A DNA stretch of 55,319 nt from Modestobacter excelsi (GTDB lineage: Bacteria > Actinomycetota > Actinomycetes > Mycobacteriales > Geodermatophilaceae), in NCBI RefSeq assembly GCF_005930495.1, contig NZ_SJEX01000023.1, forward strand, positions 1 through 55,319, read 5' to 3'. The notes beneath the pieces were generated by a model, which did no database searches, had not been told where the DNA came from, and was given only the letters and a program-made list of their open reading frames with translations. The position numbers and the translations under genes are program-made. Below are positions 25,591 to 33,602 of the stretch, piece after piece. How positions within the stretch are numbered: position 1 is the stretch's first letter; each line of letters begins with the position of its first letter.

Positions 25591-26181
25591 ATGGCCGCCT
25601 CGCTCACCCTGCTCCTGGTCCGGCACGGCCAGAGCGCGTGGAACGCCGCCGGCCTCATGCAGGGGCAGACGCCGCACGTGCCGTTGACCGAGCTCGGCCA
25701 CCAGCAGGCCGCCCGGGCCGCTGCGGAGCTGGCCGGGCTGGGCCGCGACGGCGCGGGACCGGGCGCGCTGCTGTCCAGCGACCTGCTCCGCGCGGTGCAG
25801 ACGGCGGAGCACTGCGCGGCGGCCACCGGGCTCACCGTCGGGACCACCCCGGCGCTGCGCGAGCAGGGCTACGGCGTGCTCGAGGGCCGGCCCTCCCGCG
25901 AGCTGTGGGACGTCGTCGACTGGACCGATCCGCACTGGTCCGCCGAGGGCGGGGAGAGCCTGGCCCAGCTCCACGGCCGGGTGGCCGGGCTGTTCGCCCA
26001 GCTGCTGGCCGACCCACCTGCCCCGGTGCTCGCCCTGGTGACCCACGGCGACACGATCCGGGCGGCACAGGCGGTGGCGGCCGGTCTGGGTCCGGACCAG
26101 CTGCCCGCGGTCACGCCGCACAACGGGTCGGTCACCCGGCTGGAGCTGGTGGAGCGGAACGACCCCGGAGCCGAGTCGTGA
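25591..26181 (+). CDS. Histidine phosphatase family protein, CobC-like
   Basis: 196 residues. The phosphoacceptor motif is LLVRHGQSAWN (8-18), with Glu near 91 in LREQGYGVLEG as proton donor and the second conserved His in LALVTHGDTIRAA. The fold is that of phosphoglycerate mutase-like phosphatases. Placement directly before cobU and cobS suggests alpha-ribazole-5'-phosphate phosphatase (CobC), but the family is broad, so this is inference. The last codons (ERNDPGAES) lie inside the tandem repeat, and the stop overlaps the first 28-codon minicistron by GTGA. Confidence 0.75.
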   Translation: MAASLTLLLVRHGQSAWNAAGLMQGQTPHVPLTELGHQQAARAAAELAGLGRDGAGPGALLSSDLLRAVQTAEHCAAATGLTVGTTPALREQGYGVLEGRPSRELWDVVDWTDPHWSAEGGESLAQLHGRVAGLFAQLLADPPAPVLALVTHGDTIRAAQAVAAGLGPDQLPAVTPHNGSVTRLELVERNDPGAES

Positions 26182-26264
26182 GCGTCGCGAGGACGACGGG
26201 CGAGCGAGCATCGCAGGGAGCGCCAGCGACCGAGGAGCGGAACGACCCCGGAGCCGAGTCGTGA
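26178..26264 (+). CDS. 28-residue minicistron, first copy
   Basis: GTG at 26178-26180 overlaps the phosphatase stop (TGA 26179-26181). The frame encodes VSVARTTGERASQGAPATEE followed by RNDPGAES and ends at TGA 26262-26264, which overlaps the next GTG. It lies wholly in the 83-bp repeat. GGAG sits about 7 bases before the start. The peptide is polar with no membrane or signal feature, so the act of translation (coupling ribosomes to cobU) may matter more than the product. Expression is not shown by the sequence alone. Confidence 0.5.
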   Translation: MSVARTTGERASQGAPATEERNDPGAES

Positions 26265-26347
26265 GCGTCGCGAGGACGACGGGCGAGCGAGCATCGCAGG
26301 GAGCGCCAGCGACCGAGGAGCGGAACGACCCCGGAGCCGAGTCGTGA
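26261..26347 (+). CDS. 28-residue minicistron, second copy
   Basis: This frame is identical in sequence to the first minicistron, shifted by the 83-base repeat period. GTG at 26261 overlaps the preceding stop, and TGA at 26345-26347 overlaps the cobU GTG at 26344. Together the two copies make an unbroken chain of four translation units joined by GTGA. The identity of the two copies points to a recent duplication. Confidence 0.5.
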   Translation: MSVARTTGERASQGAPATEERNDPGAES

Positions 26348-26907
26348 GCAAGGTCCTGGTCCTGGGCGGCTCCCGGTCGGGGAAGTCCGCCCATGCCGAG
26401 CACCTGCTGGACAGCGAGCTGGAGGTCACCTACCTCGCCACCTCCCGCCGGGACGACGCCGACGCCGAGTGGAGCGACCGGATCGCCGCCCACCGGTCAC
26501 GCCGCCCGGTCAGCTGGACGACGGTGGAGAGCACCTCACCCTCGGAGCTCGTGCGGGGCGGTGCCGTGCTGGTCGACAGCATCACCACGTGGGTCGCCGC
26601 GCTGATGGACGAGACCGGGATCTGGGACACCCTCGACGGCGGTGGCGCCCACGCTGCCGACCGGTCCGGCGACCGCCGGGCCGCGCTGGACCGGCTCGCG
26701 CAGCGCTGCGACGCCCTGGTCAACAACTGGGTGATGACGCCCGCGCACGTCGTGGCCGTCAGCGACGAGGTCGGCCTGGGCGTGGTGCCCGAGACCCGCG
26801 CCGGCCGGCTGTTCCGGGACACCCTCGGGTCGGTCAACCAGCGGCTGGCCGCCACCGCGGACGAGGTGTGGTTCGTCGTCGCCGGCCTCCCCCAGCGCCT
26901 CCGGTGA
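26344..26907 (+). CDS. cobU: Adenosylcobinamide kinase / adenosylcobinamide-phosphate guanylyltransferase
   Basis: 187 residues. The P-loop GGSRSGKS (8-15) binds GTP/ATP. The stretch DRIAAHRSRRPVSWTTVE contains the His that takes the guanylyl group in CobU. VLVDSITTWVAALM and VSDEVGLGVVPETRAGRLFR match the remaining conserved family blocks. The enzyme phosphorylates adenosylcobinamide and adds GMP to give adenosylcobinamide-GDP, the substrate for CobS, whose gene follows with a GTGA overlap. The GTG at 26344 is fixed by the overlap with the minicistron stop and by the GGAG upstream. Confidence 0.93.
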   Translation: MSKVLVLGGSRSGKSAHAEHLLDSELEVTYLATSRRDDADAEWSDRIAAHRSRRPVSWTTVESTSPSELVRGGAVLVDSITTWVAALMDETGIWDTLDGGGAHAADRSGDRRAALDRLAQRCDALVNNWVMTPAHVVAVSDEVGLGVVPETRAGRLFRDTLGSVNQRLAATADEVWFVVAGLPQRLR

Positions 26908-27674
26908 CGCGCCGGCCCTGGTCCGGTCCCGCCGAGGCCTTCGCCGTGCTCAGCATCGCCCGGGTCCCGGCGGCGTCGTCGGCCCGCGGTGTGCTGCCGT
27001 GGGCGCCGCTGGTCGGGCTCGTCCTCGGCGCGCTGGCCACCGCGGTGGGGTGGCTCGGCGGCCGGTACGCCGGCCCGCTGGTCGGCGCCGTCCTCGCCGT
27101 CGCCGTGCTCGCGGCACTCACCCGTGGCCTGCACCTGGACGGTCTGGCCGACACCGCCGACGGCCTCGGCCCGCTGCGCGGCCGGGAGCGTGCCCTGCAG
27201 GTGATGCGGGCAGGTGACGTCGGCCCCTTCGGCGTGGCCACCCTCGTGCTGACCCTGCTGCTGCAGGTCGCCTGCACGGCCCAGCTGCTGACCGTCGACG
27301 GGGGCTGGCTCACCCTGCCCGTGGCCACGGTCGCGGCCCGGGTGGCGATGGCCGGCACGGGGCTGCCCGGCACCCCGATCGCCGCCGGCTCGACGCTGGG
27401 CGCCGCGGTCGCCGGGACCGTGTCGCGGCGCTGGCTGACCGGCACCGCCGTCGTGTCCCTGGCCGCTGTCGGCGCCGTCGTCCTCGCCTCCGGGCACGGG
27501 TGGGGCCGGGCGCTGGCCCTGGTCGGCGCCACGGCGCTGGGGTGGCTGGCTGCCGGGGCCCTGCGCCGCCGGGCCCAGGCGCGCCTGGGCGGGGTCAACG
27601 GTGACGTGATGGGCGCGATGGGGGAGGTGACCGCGACGGTCGCCCTGCTGGCCGCCGCCGTCCTGGTGCGCTGA
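26904..27674 (+). CDS. cobS: Adenosylcobinamide-GDP ribazoletransferase (cobalamin synthase)
   Basis: 256 residues, integral membrane protein with about six segments. The family signature GLHLDGLADTADGLG lies near residue 75, with the acidic residues that bind metal, followed by VMRAGDVGPFGV. The C-terminal VNGDVMGAMGEVTATVALL matches the conserved G-D-x-x-G-A block. It joins adenosylcobinamide-GDP with alpha-ribazole (or its phosphate) to make cobalamin. The GTG at 26904 overlaps the cobU stop (GTGA). Confidence 0.92.
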   Translation: MTRRPWSGPAEAFAVLSIARVPAASSARGVLPWAPLVGLVLGALATAVGWLGGRYAGPLVGAVLAVAVLAALTRGLHLDGLADTADGLGPLRGRERALQVMRAGDVGPFGVATLVLTLLLQVACTAQLLTVDGGWLTLPVATVAARVAMAGTGLPGTPIAAGSTLGAAVAGTVSRRWLTGTAVVSLAAVGAVVLASGHGWGRALALVGATALGWLAAGALRRRAQARLGGVNGDVMGAMGEVTATVALLAAAVLVR

Positions 27675-27675
27675 G

Positions 27676-28053
27676 TCAGCGCTTCCCGGTGAGCGAGCCG
27701 AACAGCTTGCCGAACCCTCCGGAGGACTTCGGAGCAGCGCGCCCACGTCCCGTGCCCGCCCGACCGCGGGTGCCGAAGCCCGTGAAGGAACGCCCGGTCC
27801 GGCCCTGCGCGCCGGTGGTGCCCGACCGGCCGGTGGCGGCCTGACCGCGGGCCCGGAAGCCCCCGAACGAACGCCCGGTCCGGCCGCGGCCGTCGCTGGC
27901 CCGGCCGCCCAGCCCGCCGCCCATGCCCTTGCCGGTGGTGCTGCGCCCGCCAGGGGTGCCTCCCCCGGCGGCGCGGCCTCCGGTGGCGCGGCCTCCGGTG
28001 GCGCGCGCGCCGGTGCTCTTCGCGGAGCCGGTCAGCCTGCTGAGGATGCCCAT
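27676..28053 (-). CDS. Low-complexity Gly/Arg-rich protein, unknown function
   Basis: 125 residues. The short N-terminus (MGILSRLTGSAKSTGARAT) leads into a Gly/Arg/Thr/Ala-rich body. Two imperfect internal repeats follow, GRTGRSFGGFRARGQAATGR and GRTGRSFTGFGTRGRAGTGR. The C-terminus FGKLFGSLTGKR echoes the N-terminal SRLTGSAK. High Arg content without acidic residues suggests binding to nucleic acid or an acidic polymer, but this is inference. The ATG at 28053 is taken because GGGGAGG lies about 11 bases upstream; the frame is open further to 28116. Convergent with cobS, one base apart. Confidence 0.5.
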   Translation of the reverse strand: MGILSRLTGSAKSTGARATGGRATGGRAAGGGTPGGRSTTGKGMGGGLGGRASDGRGRTGRSFGGFRARGQAATGRSGTTGAQGRTGRSFTGFGTRGRAGTGRGRAAPKSSGGFGKLFGSLTGKR

Positions 28054-28131
28054 GCCGCCACCGTCCTCCCCGTCGCGACCGGCAGCGCGCCCCAGGACCT
28101 CAGGGCCCGCGTGCACGGCGTGCCGTCGCGC

Positions 28132-28416
28132 TCAGCCACCGGCGACGGACTGCACCACCATGACCTCGGCGTCGGCTGGCACCGGGGTGTCGAGCCCGGA
28201 CAGCCGCCGGACCTCCTCGCCGTCGACGTAGACGTTGACGTGCCGGCGCAGTGCGCCGGTCTCGTCCCGGACCCGGCGGCCGAACACCGGGTGCTCGGCG
28301 GCGAGCACGTCCAGCAGCGCGTCGACGGTCGTCCGGGCCGGCACGTCGAGCGCCATCGACGTCCGGCCGCCGGTGCACTCGGCCAGCAGCCGCGGCAGCA
28401 GCACCTGGACCGTCAC
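28132..28416 (-). CDS. MoaD/ThiS-family ubiquitin-like sulfur carrier
   Basis: 94 residues with the beta-grasp pattern and a C-terminal Gly-Gly (QSVAGG), the site of adenylation and thiocarboxylation in MoaD and ThiS. The core includes TTVDALLDVLAAEHP and RHVNVYVDGEEVRRL. The GTG start overlaps the stop of the BNR-repeat protein gene (GTGA), with GAGGAGG about 6 bases upstream. The partner enzyme is unknown; no moaE, thiG or cysteine synthase gene is nearby. The coupling to a BNR-repeat protein suggests a dedicated role different from molybdopterin or thiazole synthesis. Confidence 0.85.
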   Translation of the reverse strand: MTVQVLLPRLLAECTGGRTSMALDVPARTTVDALLDVLAAEHPVFGRRVRDETGALRRHVNVYVDGEEVRRLSGLDTPVPADAEVMVVQSVAGG

Positions 28417-29570
28417 GAGTCCTCCTCGCTGGCGCTCGTCGCGCTCGCGCCGGACCGTGCCCTGTCCTCCGGCGACCTCGCGAGCTCGGTCGCCCCCAGC
28501 ACCGCTGCCCGCACGCAGAGCACGTCGGGCAGGTGGGAGGCGACGGTGCCGAACGACTCCCCCTCGTCGGCGCTGGCGTAGACCTCCCCGCCGCGGGTGC
28601 CGACGTACACGCCGACCGGGTCGCCCGCGTCGACGCAGGCCGCGTCGCGCAGCACCGCGTTGTACTCGTGCGCCGGCAGCCCGTCGGCCAGCCGGCGCCA
28701 GCTCGACCCGGCGTCGTCGCTGCGGTGCACCGCCAGCTCGCCGCCGGGCGGGATCCGCTCGCCGTCGGCGACCAGCGGCACCACCCACACGGTCCCGGCG
28801 CGGCGCGGGTGCGCCAGCATCACGAAGCCGAAGTCCGAGGGCAGCCCGTCGGCGATCGAGGTCCACGAGTCGCCGTCGTCGTCGGAGCGGTAGACGCCGT
28901 GGTGGTTCTGCGCGTACAGCCGCCGCGGGTCGACGGCGTCCCGGGCGATCTTGTGCACGCACTGCCCGAACTCCGGCGCCGGCCCGGGCATGAAGTAGGC
29001 GCCGATCCCGGAGTTGCGCGGCTGCCAGGACCCCCCGCCGTCCGTCGTCCGGTAGACCCCGCCGGTGCTCATCGCGACGTGCACCGTGCCCTCCGGCCCG
29101 GGGACGACGGAGTGCGCCGCCGCCCCGCCGTAGCCCGCGCCCCACTCCGACCGGTGCGGGTGGTCCCACAGGCCGCGGCAGAGCGCGAAGGAGTCGCCGC
29201 CGTCGTCCGACCGCCACACCGAGATGGGCTCGCAGCCGGCCCAGACGACGCCCGGCCGGTCGGCGGAGTCCGGGTGCAGCTGCCAGATGCGCTCGACGGC
29301 GGCGCCGGTGTCGGCCGGGAACCGGATGGCGCCGTGCTCGGGCTCGTCCCAGGTGACGCCGAGGTCGTCGGAGTGCACCACCGTCGGGCCGAAGTGCTCC
29401 GAGCGCACGCCGATCATGAGCCGGGTGCGCCCACCGCGGGTGTCGATCCCGATGCTCGGCACCTCGGTCATCAGGAAGTGCGGTGACGAGAGCGACCAGC
29501 TGCGCCGGTCCTCACTCGTCGCGAGCCAGAGCCCCTTGCGGGTGCCGATCGCCAGCAGAGTCGTCGCCAT
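28413..29570 (-). CDS. BNR/sialidase-like beta-propeller protein
   Basis: 385 residues without a signal peptide. Repeated Asp-box (BNR) motifs are visible: SDDLGVTWDEP, SDDGGDSF, TDGGGSWQP, SDDDGDSWTSI, SDDAGSSWRRL and SADEGESFGTV. These are spaced as in a six-bladed propeller. Sialidase catalytic residues cannot be confirmed, so sialidase action should not be assumed. The last 25 residues are Ala/Ser/Glu-rich (SGASATSASEEDS). Translationally coupled by GTGA to the MoaD/ThiS-like gene. Upstream is the cobN 3' end. Confidence 0.75.
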   Translation of the reverse strand: MATTLLAIGTRKGLWLATSEDRRSWSLSSPHFLMTEVPSIGIDTRGGRTRLMIGVRSEHFGPTVVHSDDLGVTWDEPEHGAIRFPADTGAAVERIWQLHPDSADRPGVVWAGCEPISVWRSDDGGDSFALCRGLWDHPHRSEWGAGYGGAAAHSVVPGPEGTVHVAMSTGGVYRTTDGGGSWQPRNSGIGAYFMPGPAPEFGQCVHKIARDAVDPRRLYAQNHHGVYRSDDDGDSWTSIADGLPSDFGFVMLAHPRRAGTVWVVPLVADGERIPPGGELAVHRSDDAGSSWRRLADGLPAHEYNAVLRDAACVDAGDPVGVYVGTRGGEVYASADEGESFGTVASHLPDVLCVRAAVLGATELARSPEDRARSGASATSASEEDS

Positions 29571-29638
29571 GCAGCTGGAGACCGCCGGGCGACGACGAAC
29601 TCATCGCTCCGGGCGCCTTCATCGGCCCCGTCCGGAGG

Positions 29639-29664
29639 CTCACCCCGAGCTTGCGAGGGGTGAG
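29639..29664. terminator. Hairpin between cobN and the BNR gene
   Basis: CTCACCCC (29639-29646) and GGGGTGAG (29657-29664) form an 8-base-pair stem with a 10-base loop, 22 bases past the cobN stop on the minus strand. The position suits a terminator for the cobN transcript; no U-tract follows. Confidence 0.45.
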
Positions 29665-29686
29665 AGGGACGGGGTCCTCCTGCTGA

Positions 29687-32600
29687 TCAACGGCGAGCCG
29701 CCGCCTGCGTGTCGCCGCCCTCCAGGTCGCCCTCGGTGTCCAGGTAGGCCTGCTGCAGCTCGGCGAGCAGCGCCGGGTCCGGCTCGGCCCACATGTTGCG
29801 GTCCACGGCCTCGAGCAGCCGCTCGGCGATGCCGTGCAGCGCCCAGGGGTTCGACGTCTCCATGAACTCCCGGTTCTCCGGGTCGAGCACGTAGGTCTGC
29901 GCGAGCTTCTCGTACATCCAGTCGGCGACCACGCCGGTCGTGGCGTCGTAGCCGAACAGGTAGTCGACGGTCGCGGCCAGCTCGAAGGCGCCCTTGTAGC
30001 CGTGCCGGCGCATCGCGGCCAACCACTTGGGGTTGACCACCCGGGCGCGGAACACCCGGGACGTCTCCTCGACCAGCGACCGGGTCCTGACCTGCTCGGG
30101 CCGGGTGGAGTCGCCGATGTAGGCCTCCGGCGAGGACCCGGTCAGCGCGCGGACGGTGGCGACCATCCCGCCGTGGTACTGGAAGTAGTCGTCGGAGTCG
30201 GCGATGTCGTGCTCGCGGGTGTCGACGTTCTTGGCGGCGACCGCGATCCGCCTGTACGCGGCCTCCATGTCCGGCCGGGCGTCCACCCCGTCCAGGTCGC
30301 GGCCGTAGGCGTAGCCGCCCCACACCGCGTACACCTCGGCCAGGTCGGCGTCCCCGCGCCAGTCCCGTGAGTCGATCAGCGACAGCAGCCCGGCCCCGTA
30401 GGCGCCCGGCTTCGACCCGAACACCCGGGTGGTCGCCCGCCGCCGGTCGCCGTGACCGGCGACGTCGGCGTCCACGTGGGCCTTCACGAAGTTGTGCTCG
30501 GCGGACTCCGAGTCGAGGGCAGCCACCAGGGTCACCGCGTCGTCCAGCATGGTCACCACGTGCGGGAAGGCGTCCCGGAAGAAGCCCGAGATCCGCACCG
30601 TGACGTCGATCCGCGGCCGGCCCAGCTCGTCCAGCCCGATCGGCTCCAGCCCGGTGACCCGGCGGGAGGCATCGTCCCAGACCGGCCGGACGCCGAGCAG
30701 CGCCAGCACCTCGGCCACGTCGTCGCCCGACGTCCGCATCGCCGACGTCCCCCACACCGACAGCCCGACCGAGCGCGGGAACTGCCCGTCGTGGTCAGCC
30801 TGGTAGCGCTCGACCAGCGACTCGGCCATCGCCGACCCCGTCTCCCAGGCCAGCCGCGAGGGGATCGCCCGCGGGTCCACGGAGTAGAAGTTGCGGCCGG
30901 TCGGCAGCACGTTGACCAGCCCGCGCAGCGGCGAGCCCGACGGCCCGGCCGGCACGTAGCCGCCCTCCAGGGCGTGCAGGGTCATGTCCAGCTCGTCGGT
31001 GGTGCGCTCCAGCCGGGGCACCACCTCGTCGACGGCGAACCGGAGCACGGCGGTCACCTGGTCGTCCGTCGTCCCGAGGACCCCTCCCACGACGTCGGCG
31101 ATCGCCGAGGCCGCCCAGCCGCGCTCCTCCATGCCGGCGACCAGCGCCTCGGCCCGCGCCTCGACCGCGTCGGTGGCGTGCAGCCCGGCGGTGCCGTCCT
31201 CGGTCAGCCCCAGCGCCTCGCGCAGCCCGGGCAGCGCGACCGAGCCGCCCCAGATCTGCCGCGCCCGCAGCATCGCCAGCACCAGGTCGACCCGGTTCTG
31301 CCCCGCCGGCGGGGCGCCGAGCACGTGCAGCCCGTCGCGGATCTGGGAGTCCTTGATCTCGCACAGCCAGCCGTCGACGTGCAGGATCATCTCGTCGAAG
31401 TGGTCGTCCTCGGGCCGCTCGGCCAGGCCGAGGTCGTGGTCGAGCTTGGCGGCCTGCAGCAGCGTCCAGATCTGCTGCCGGACGGCGGGCAGCTTGGCCG
31501 GGTCCATCGCGGCGATGTTGGCGTGCTCGTCCAGCAGCTGCTCCAGCCGGGCGATGTCGCCGTAGGAGTCGGCCCGGGCCATCGGCGGCACCATGTGGTC
31601 GACCAGGGTGGCGTGCGCCCGGCGCTTGGCCTGGGTGCCCTCCCCCGGGTCGTTGACCAGGAACGGGTAGACCAGCGGCAGGTCGCCGAGCGCGGCGTCC
31701 GGCCCGCAGGCAGCCGACATCCCGACGGTCTTGCCGGGCAGCCACTCCAGGTTGCCGTGCTTGCCGACGTGCACCATCGCGTGCGCTCCGAACCCTCCGC
31801 GGGCCGGGGAAGATCGCAGCCACCAGTAGGCGGCCAGGTAGTGGTGGGAGGGCGGCAGGTCCGGGTCGTGGTAGATCGCGATCGGGTTCTCCCCGAAGCC
31901 GCGCGGCGGCTGGACCATCACCACCACGTTCCCGGCCCGGAGCGCGGCGAAGACGATGTCGCCGTCGGCCACGAACAGCGAGCCCGGGGCGGGCCCCCAG
32001 TGCTCGACCATCGCCGCGCGCAGGTCGGCGGGCAGGGTGTCGAAGAAGCGCTGGTACTCCCCGGCCGGGATGCGCACCGGGTTGCCGGACAGCTGCTCCT
32101 CGGTGAGCCAGTTCTCGTCCTGCCCGCCGGCGGCGATGAGGGCGTGCACCAGGGCGTCGCCGTCCAGGTCGGCGACGCCGGGCAGCGCCTCGGGGCCGTC
32201 GAAGGGGCCGATGTCGTAGCCGGCGCCGGACATCGCGGCCAGCAGCCGGACGACGGACGCCGGGGTGTCCAGGCCGACGGCGTTGCCGATCCGGGCGTGC
32301 TTGGTCGGGTAGGCGGACAGCATGACCACGATCCGGCGCTCGCCGGGCGGGGTGTGCCGGAGCCGGGCGTGCGCGACCGCCGTCCCGGCGACCCGGGCGG
32401 CCCGCTCGGGGTCGGCGACGTAGGAGGTCAGCCCGTCGGCGTCGGTCTCCTTGAAGGAGAACGGCACGCTGATCAGCCGGCCGTCGAACTCGGGGATGGC
32501 GACCTGGTTGCCGACGTCCAGCGGGGAGAGCCCGTCGTCGCTGGCGGCCCAGTCGGCGCGGCTCGACGTCAGGCACAGCCCCTGGACGACGGGGACGTCC

Positions 32601-33334
32601 AGCGCAGCCAGCTCGCCGACGTCCCAGGCGCCGTCGTCCCCGCCGGCCTGGGCGGTGGCCGGCCGGGACCCGCCGGCGGCGAGCACGGTGACGACGAGGG
32701 CGTCGGCGGTGCGCAGCACGTCGACCAGGCCCGGCTCGACCGTCCGCAGCGAGGCGGTGAACACCGGCAGCGCGCGGCCGCCGGCGTCCTCGATGGCGGT
32801 GCACAGCGCCTCGACGAAGCCGGTGTTCCCGGACAGGTGGTGCGCCCGGTAGTACAGGACGGCGACGACCGGGCCCTCCGTCACGGCTGAGGAACGGTCC
32901 AGCACGCCCCACTCCGGCGCGACCGACGGCGGCTCGAAGCCCTCGCCCTCGAGCAGCAGGGTGTCGCCGAGGAAGCGGTGCAGCTGCGCCAGGTTGTCCG
33001 GGCCACCCTGGGCGAGGTAGCCGTGCGCCTCGGTGGCCACGCCCATCGGGACGGTCGAGAGCTCCATCAGCTCGGCGTCGGGCACGTTCTCCCCGCCGAG
33101 GACGACGACCGGCGCAGGGCCGGCCAGCAGCGGGGCCAGCATCTCCTCGTACTGCCGGCGCACGCCGAGGATCCGGACGACGACGAGGTCGCTGCCGGCG
33201 GCGAGCTCCACCATCCCGGCCGCGCCGAGCCGGGTCGGGTTGCCCAGCCGCCACTGCGCCGGGCAGGACCGGGCCGACAGCAGGTCGGTGTCCGACGTCG
33301 ACAGCAGGGTGTAGGTGCGAGAGCTCAAGGCCAT
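29687..33334 (-). CDS. cobN: Cobaltochelatase subunit CobN
   Basis: 1215 residues, the usual length for CobN. Family blocks include HVGKHGNLEWLPGKTVGMS, VYPFLVNDPGEGTQAKRRA, FYSVDPRAIPSRLAWETG, SVWGTSAMRTSGDDVAE and KPGAYGAGLLSLIDSRDW. CobN is the large subunit that inserts cobalt into hydrogenobyrinic acid a,c-diamide in the late-insertion (aerobic) pathway, with ATPase subunits encoded elsewhere; none is seen in this window. Related chelatases insert magnesium (ChlH/BchH), but the cobalamin riboswitch upstream and the cob genes around it support cobalt. The ATG at 33334 lies 3' of the riboswitch. Confidence 0.93.
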   Translation of the reverse strand: MALSSRTYTLLSTSDTDLLSARSCPAQWRLGNPTRLGAAGMVELAAGSDLVVVRILGVRRQYEEMLAPLLAGPAPVVVLGGENVPDAELMELSTVPMGVATEAHGYLAQGGPDNLAQLHRFLGDTLLLEGEGFEPPSVAPEWGVLDRSSAVTEGPVVAVLYYRAHHLSGNTGFVEALCTAIEDAGGRALPVFTASLRTVEPGLVDVLRTADALVVTVLAAGGSRPATAQAGGDDGAWDVGELAALDVPVVQGLCLTSSRADWAASDDGLSPLDVGNQVAIPEFDGRLISVPFSFKETDADGLTSYVADPERAARVAGTAVAHARLRHTPPGERRIVVMLSAYPTKHARIGNAVGLDTPASVVRLLAAMSGAGYDIGPFDGPEALPGVADLDGDALVHALIAAGGQDENWLTEEQLSGNPVRIPAGEYQRFFDTLPADLRAAMVEHWGPAPGSLFVADGDIVFAALRAGNVVVMVQPPRGFGENPIAIYHDPDLPPSHHYLAAYWWLRSSPARGGFGAHAMVHVGKHGNLEWLPGKTVGMSAACGPDAALGDLPLVYPFLVNDPGEGTQAKRRAHATLVDHMVPPMARADSYGDIARLEQLLDEHANIAAMDPAKLPAVRQQIWTLLQAAKLDHDLGLAERPEDDHFDEMILHVDGWLCEIKDSQIRDGLHVLGAPPAGQNRVDLVLAMLRARQIWGGSVALPGLREALGLTEDGTAGLHATDAVEARAEALVAGMEERGWAASAIADVVGGVLGTTDDQVTAVLRFAVDEVVPRLERTTDELDMTLHALEGGYVPAGPSGSPLRGLVNVLPTGRNFYSVDPRAIPSRLAWETGSAMAESLVERYQADHDGQFPRSVGLSVWGTSAMRTSGDDVAEVLALLGVRPVWDDASRRVTGLEPIGLDELGRPRIDVTVRISGFFRDAFPHVVTMLDDAVTLVAALDSESAEHNFVKAHVDADVAGHGDRRRATTRVFGSKPGAYGAGLLSLIDSRDWRGDADLAEVYAVWGGYAYGRDLDGVDARPDMEAAYRRIAVAAKNVDTREHDIADSDDYFQYHGGMVATVRALTGSSPEAYIGDSTRPEQVRTRSLVEETSRVFRARVVNPKWLAAMRRHGYKGAFELAATVDYLFGYDATTGVVADWMYEKLAQTYVLDPENREFMETSNPWALHGIAERLLEAVDRNMWAEPDPALLAELQQAYLDTEGDLEGGDTQAAARR

Positions 33335-33374
33335 GCCTCCCTCGGGGTCCGCGCCCCGGGTCGTCGGGCACGGC

Positions 33375-33485
33375 AGCCGAGGTGTCTGGCTCCCCCGCGA
33401 GCGGGGTCACAGTGGCGGGACCGCACCGGTCTTGCACCGGCTTCCCTGCTGCACTGCCGTGGGTGACGCAGACGCTACCCGGCGG
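33375..33485 (-). promoter_or_regulatory. Cobalamin (AdoCbl-type) riboswitch
   Basis: Read on the minus strand, the leader contains GGGAAGCCGGTG followed by CAAGACCGGTGCGGTCCC, then the B12-box core CCGCCACTGTGA and, further on, GCCAGACACC. These are the conserved pieces of the cobalamin riboswitch in the correct order and spacing. It ends about 40 bases before the cobN start codon, so high cobalamin should repress cobN expression, in actinobacteria most likely by blocking translation initiation. Boundaries are approximate by about 10 bases. Confidence 0.92.
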
Positions 33486-33602
33486 GCCGGTCCTGCCGGA
33501 GCGCGCGCGGCCCCTCGATCAGCGGTCGGTTAGCGTGATCCGCGGCTCGGTTGCACAGCGAAACCGGCGGCAGCCCGCCGCCGACGACGAGGAGATCCCC
33601 CC

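Larger units (their letters stand above)
26151..26349 (+). repeat. 83-bp tandem repeat, about 2.4 copies
   Basis: The unit starting GGAGCGGAACGACCCCGG at 26151 recurs at 26234 and 26317, a period of exactly 83 bases. The first two units are identical by eye, and the third breaks off after GTGAGC where cobU begins. Each unit carries the C-terminal codons ERNDPGAES, a stop, and a GTG start overlapping it as GTGA, with a GGAG about 7 bases before the GTG. Part of the unit resembles, at about 88% over 49 bases and in the same frame, a sequence at 53333-53419 on the other strand. Confidence 0.95.

Noticed and set aside
28413-28450. Resemblance of the BNR gene 3' end to the minicistron repeat (shared GAGCGCCAGCGA)
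   Set aside because: Only 12 bases match and they are in a different reading frame, so I do not count it as another copy of the element.
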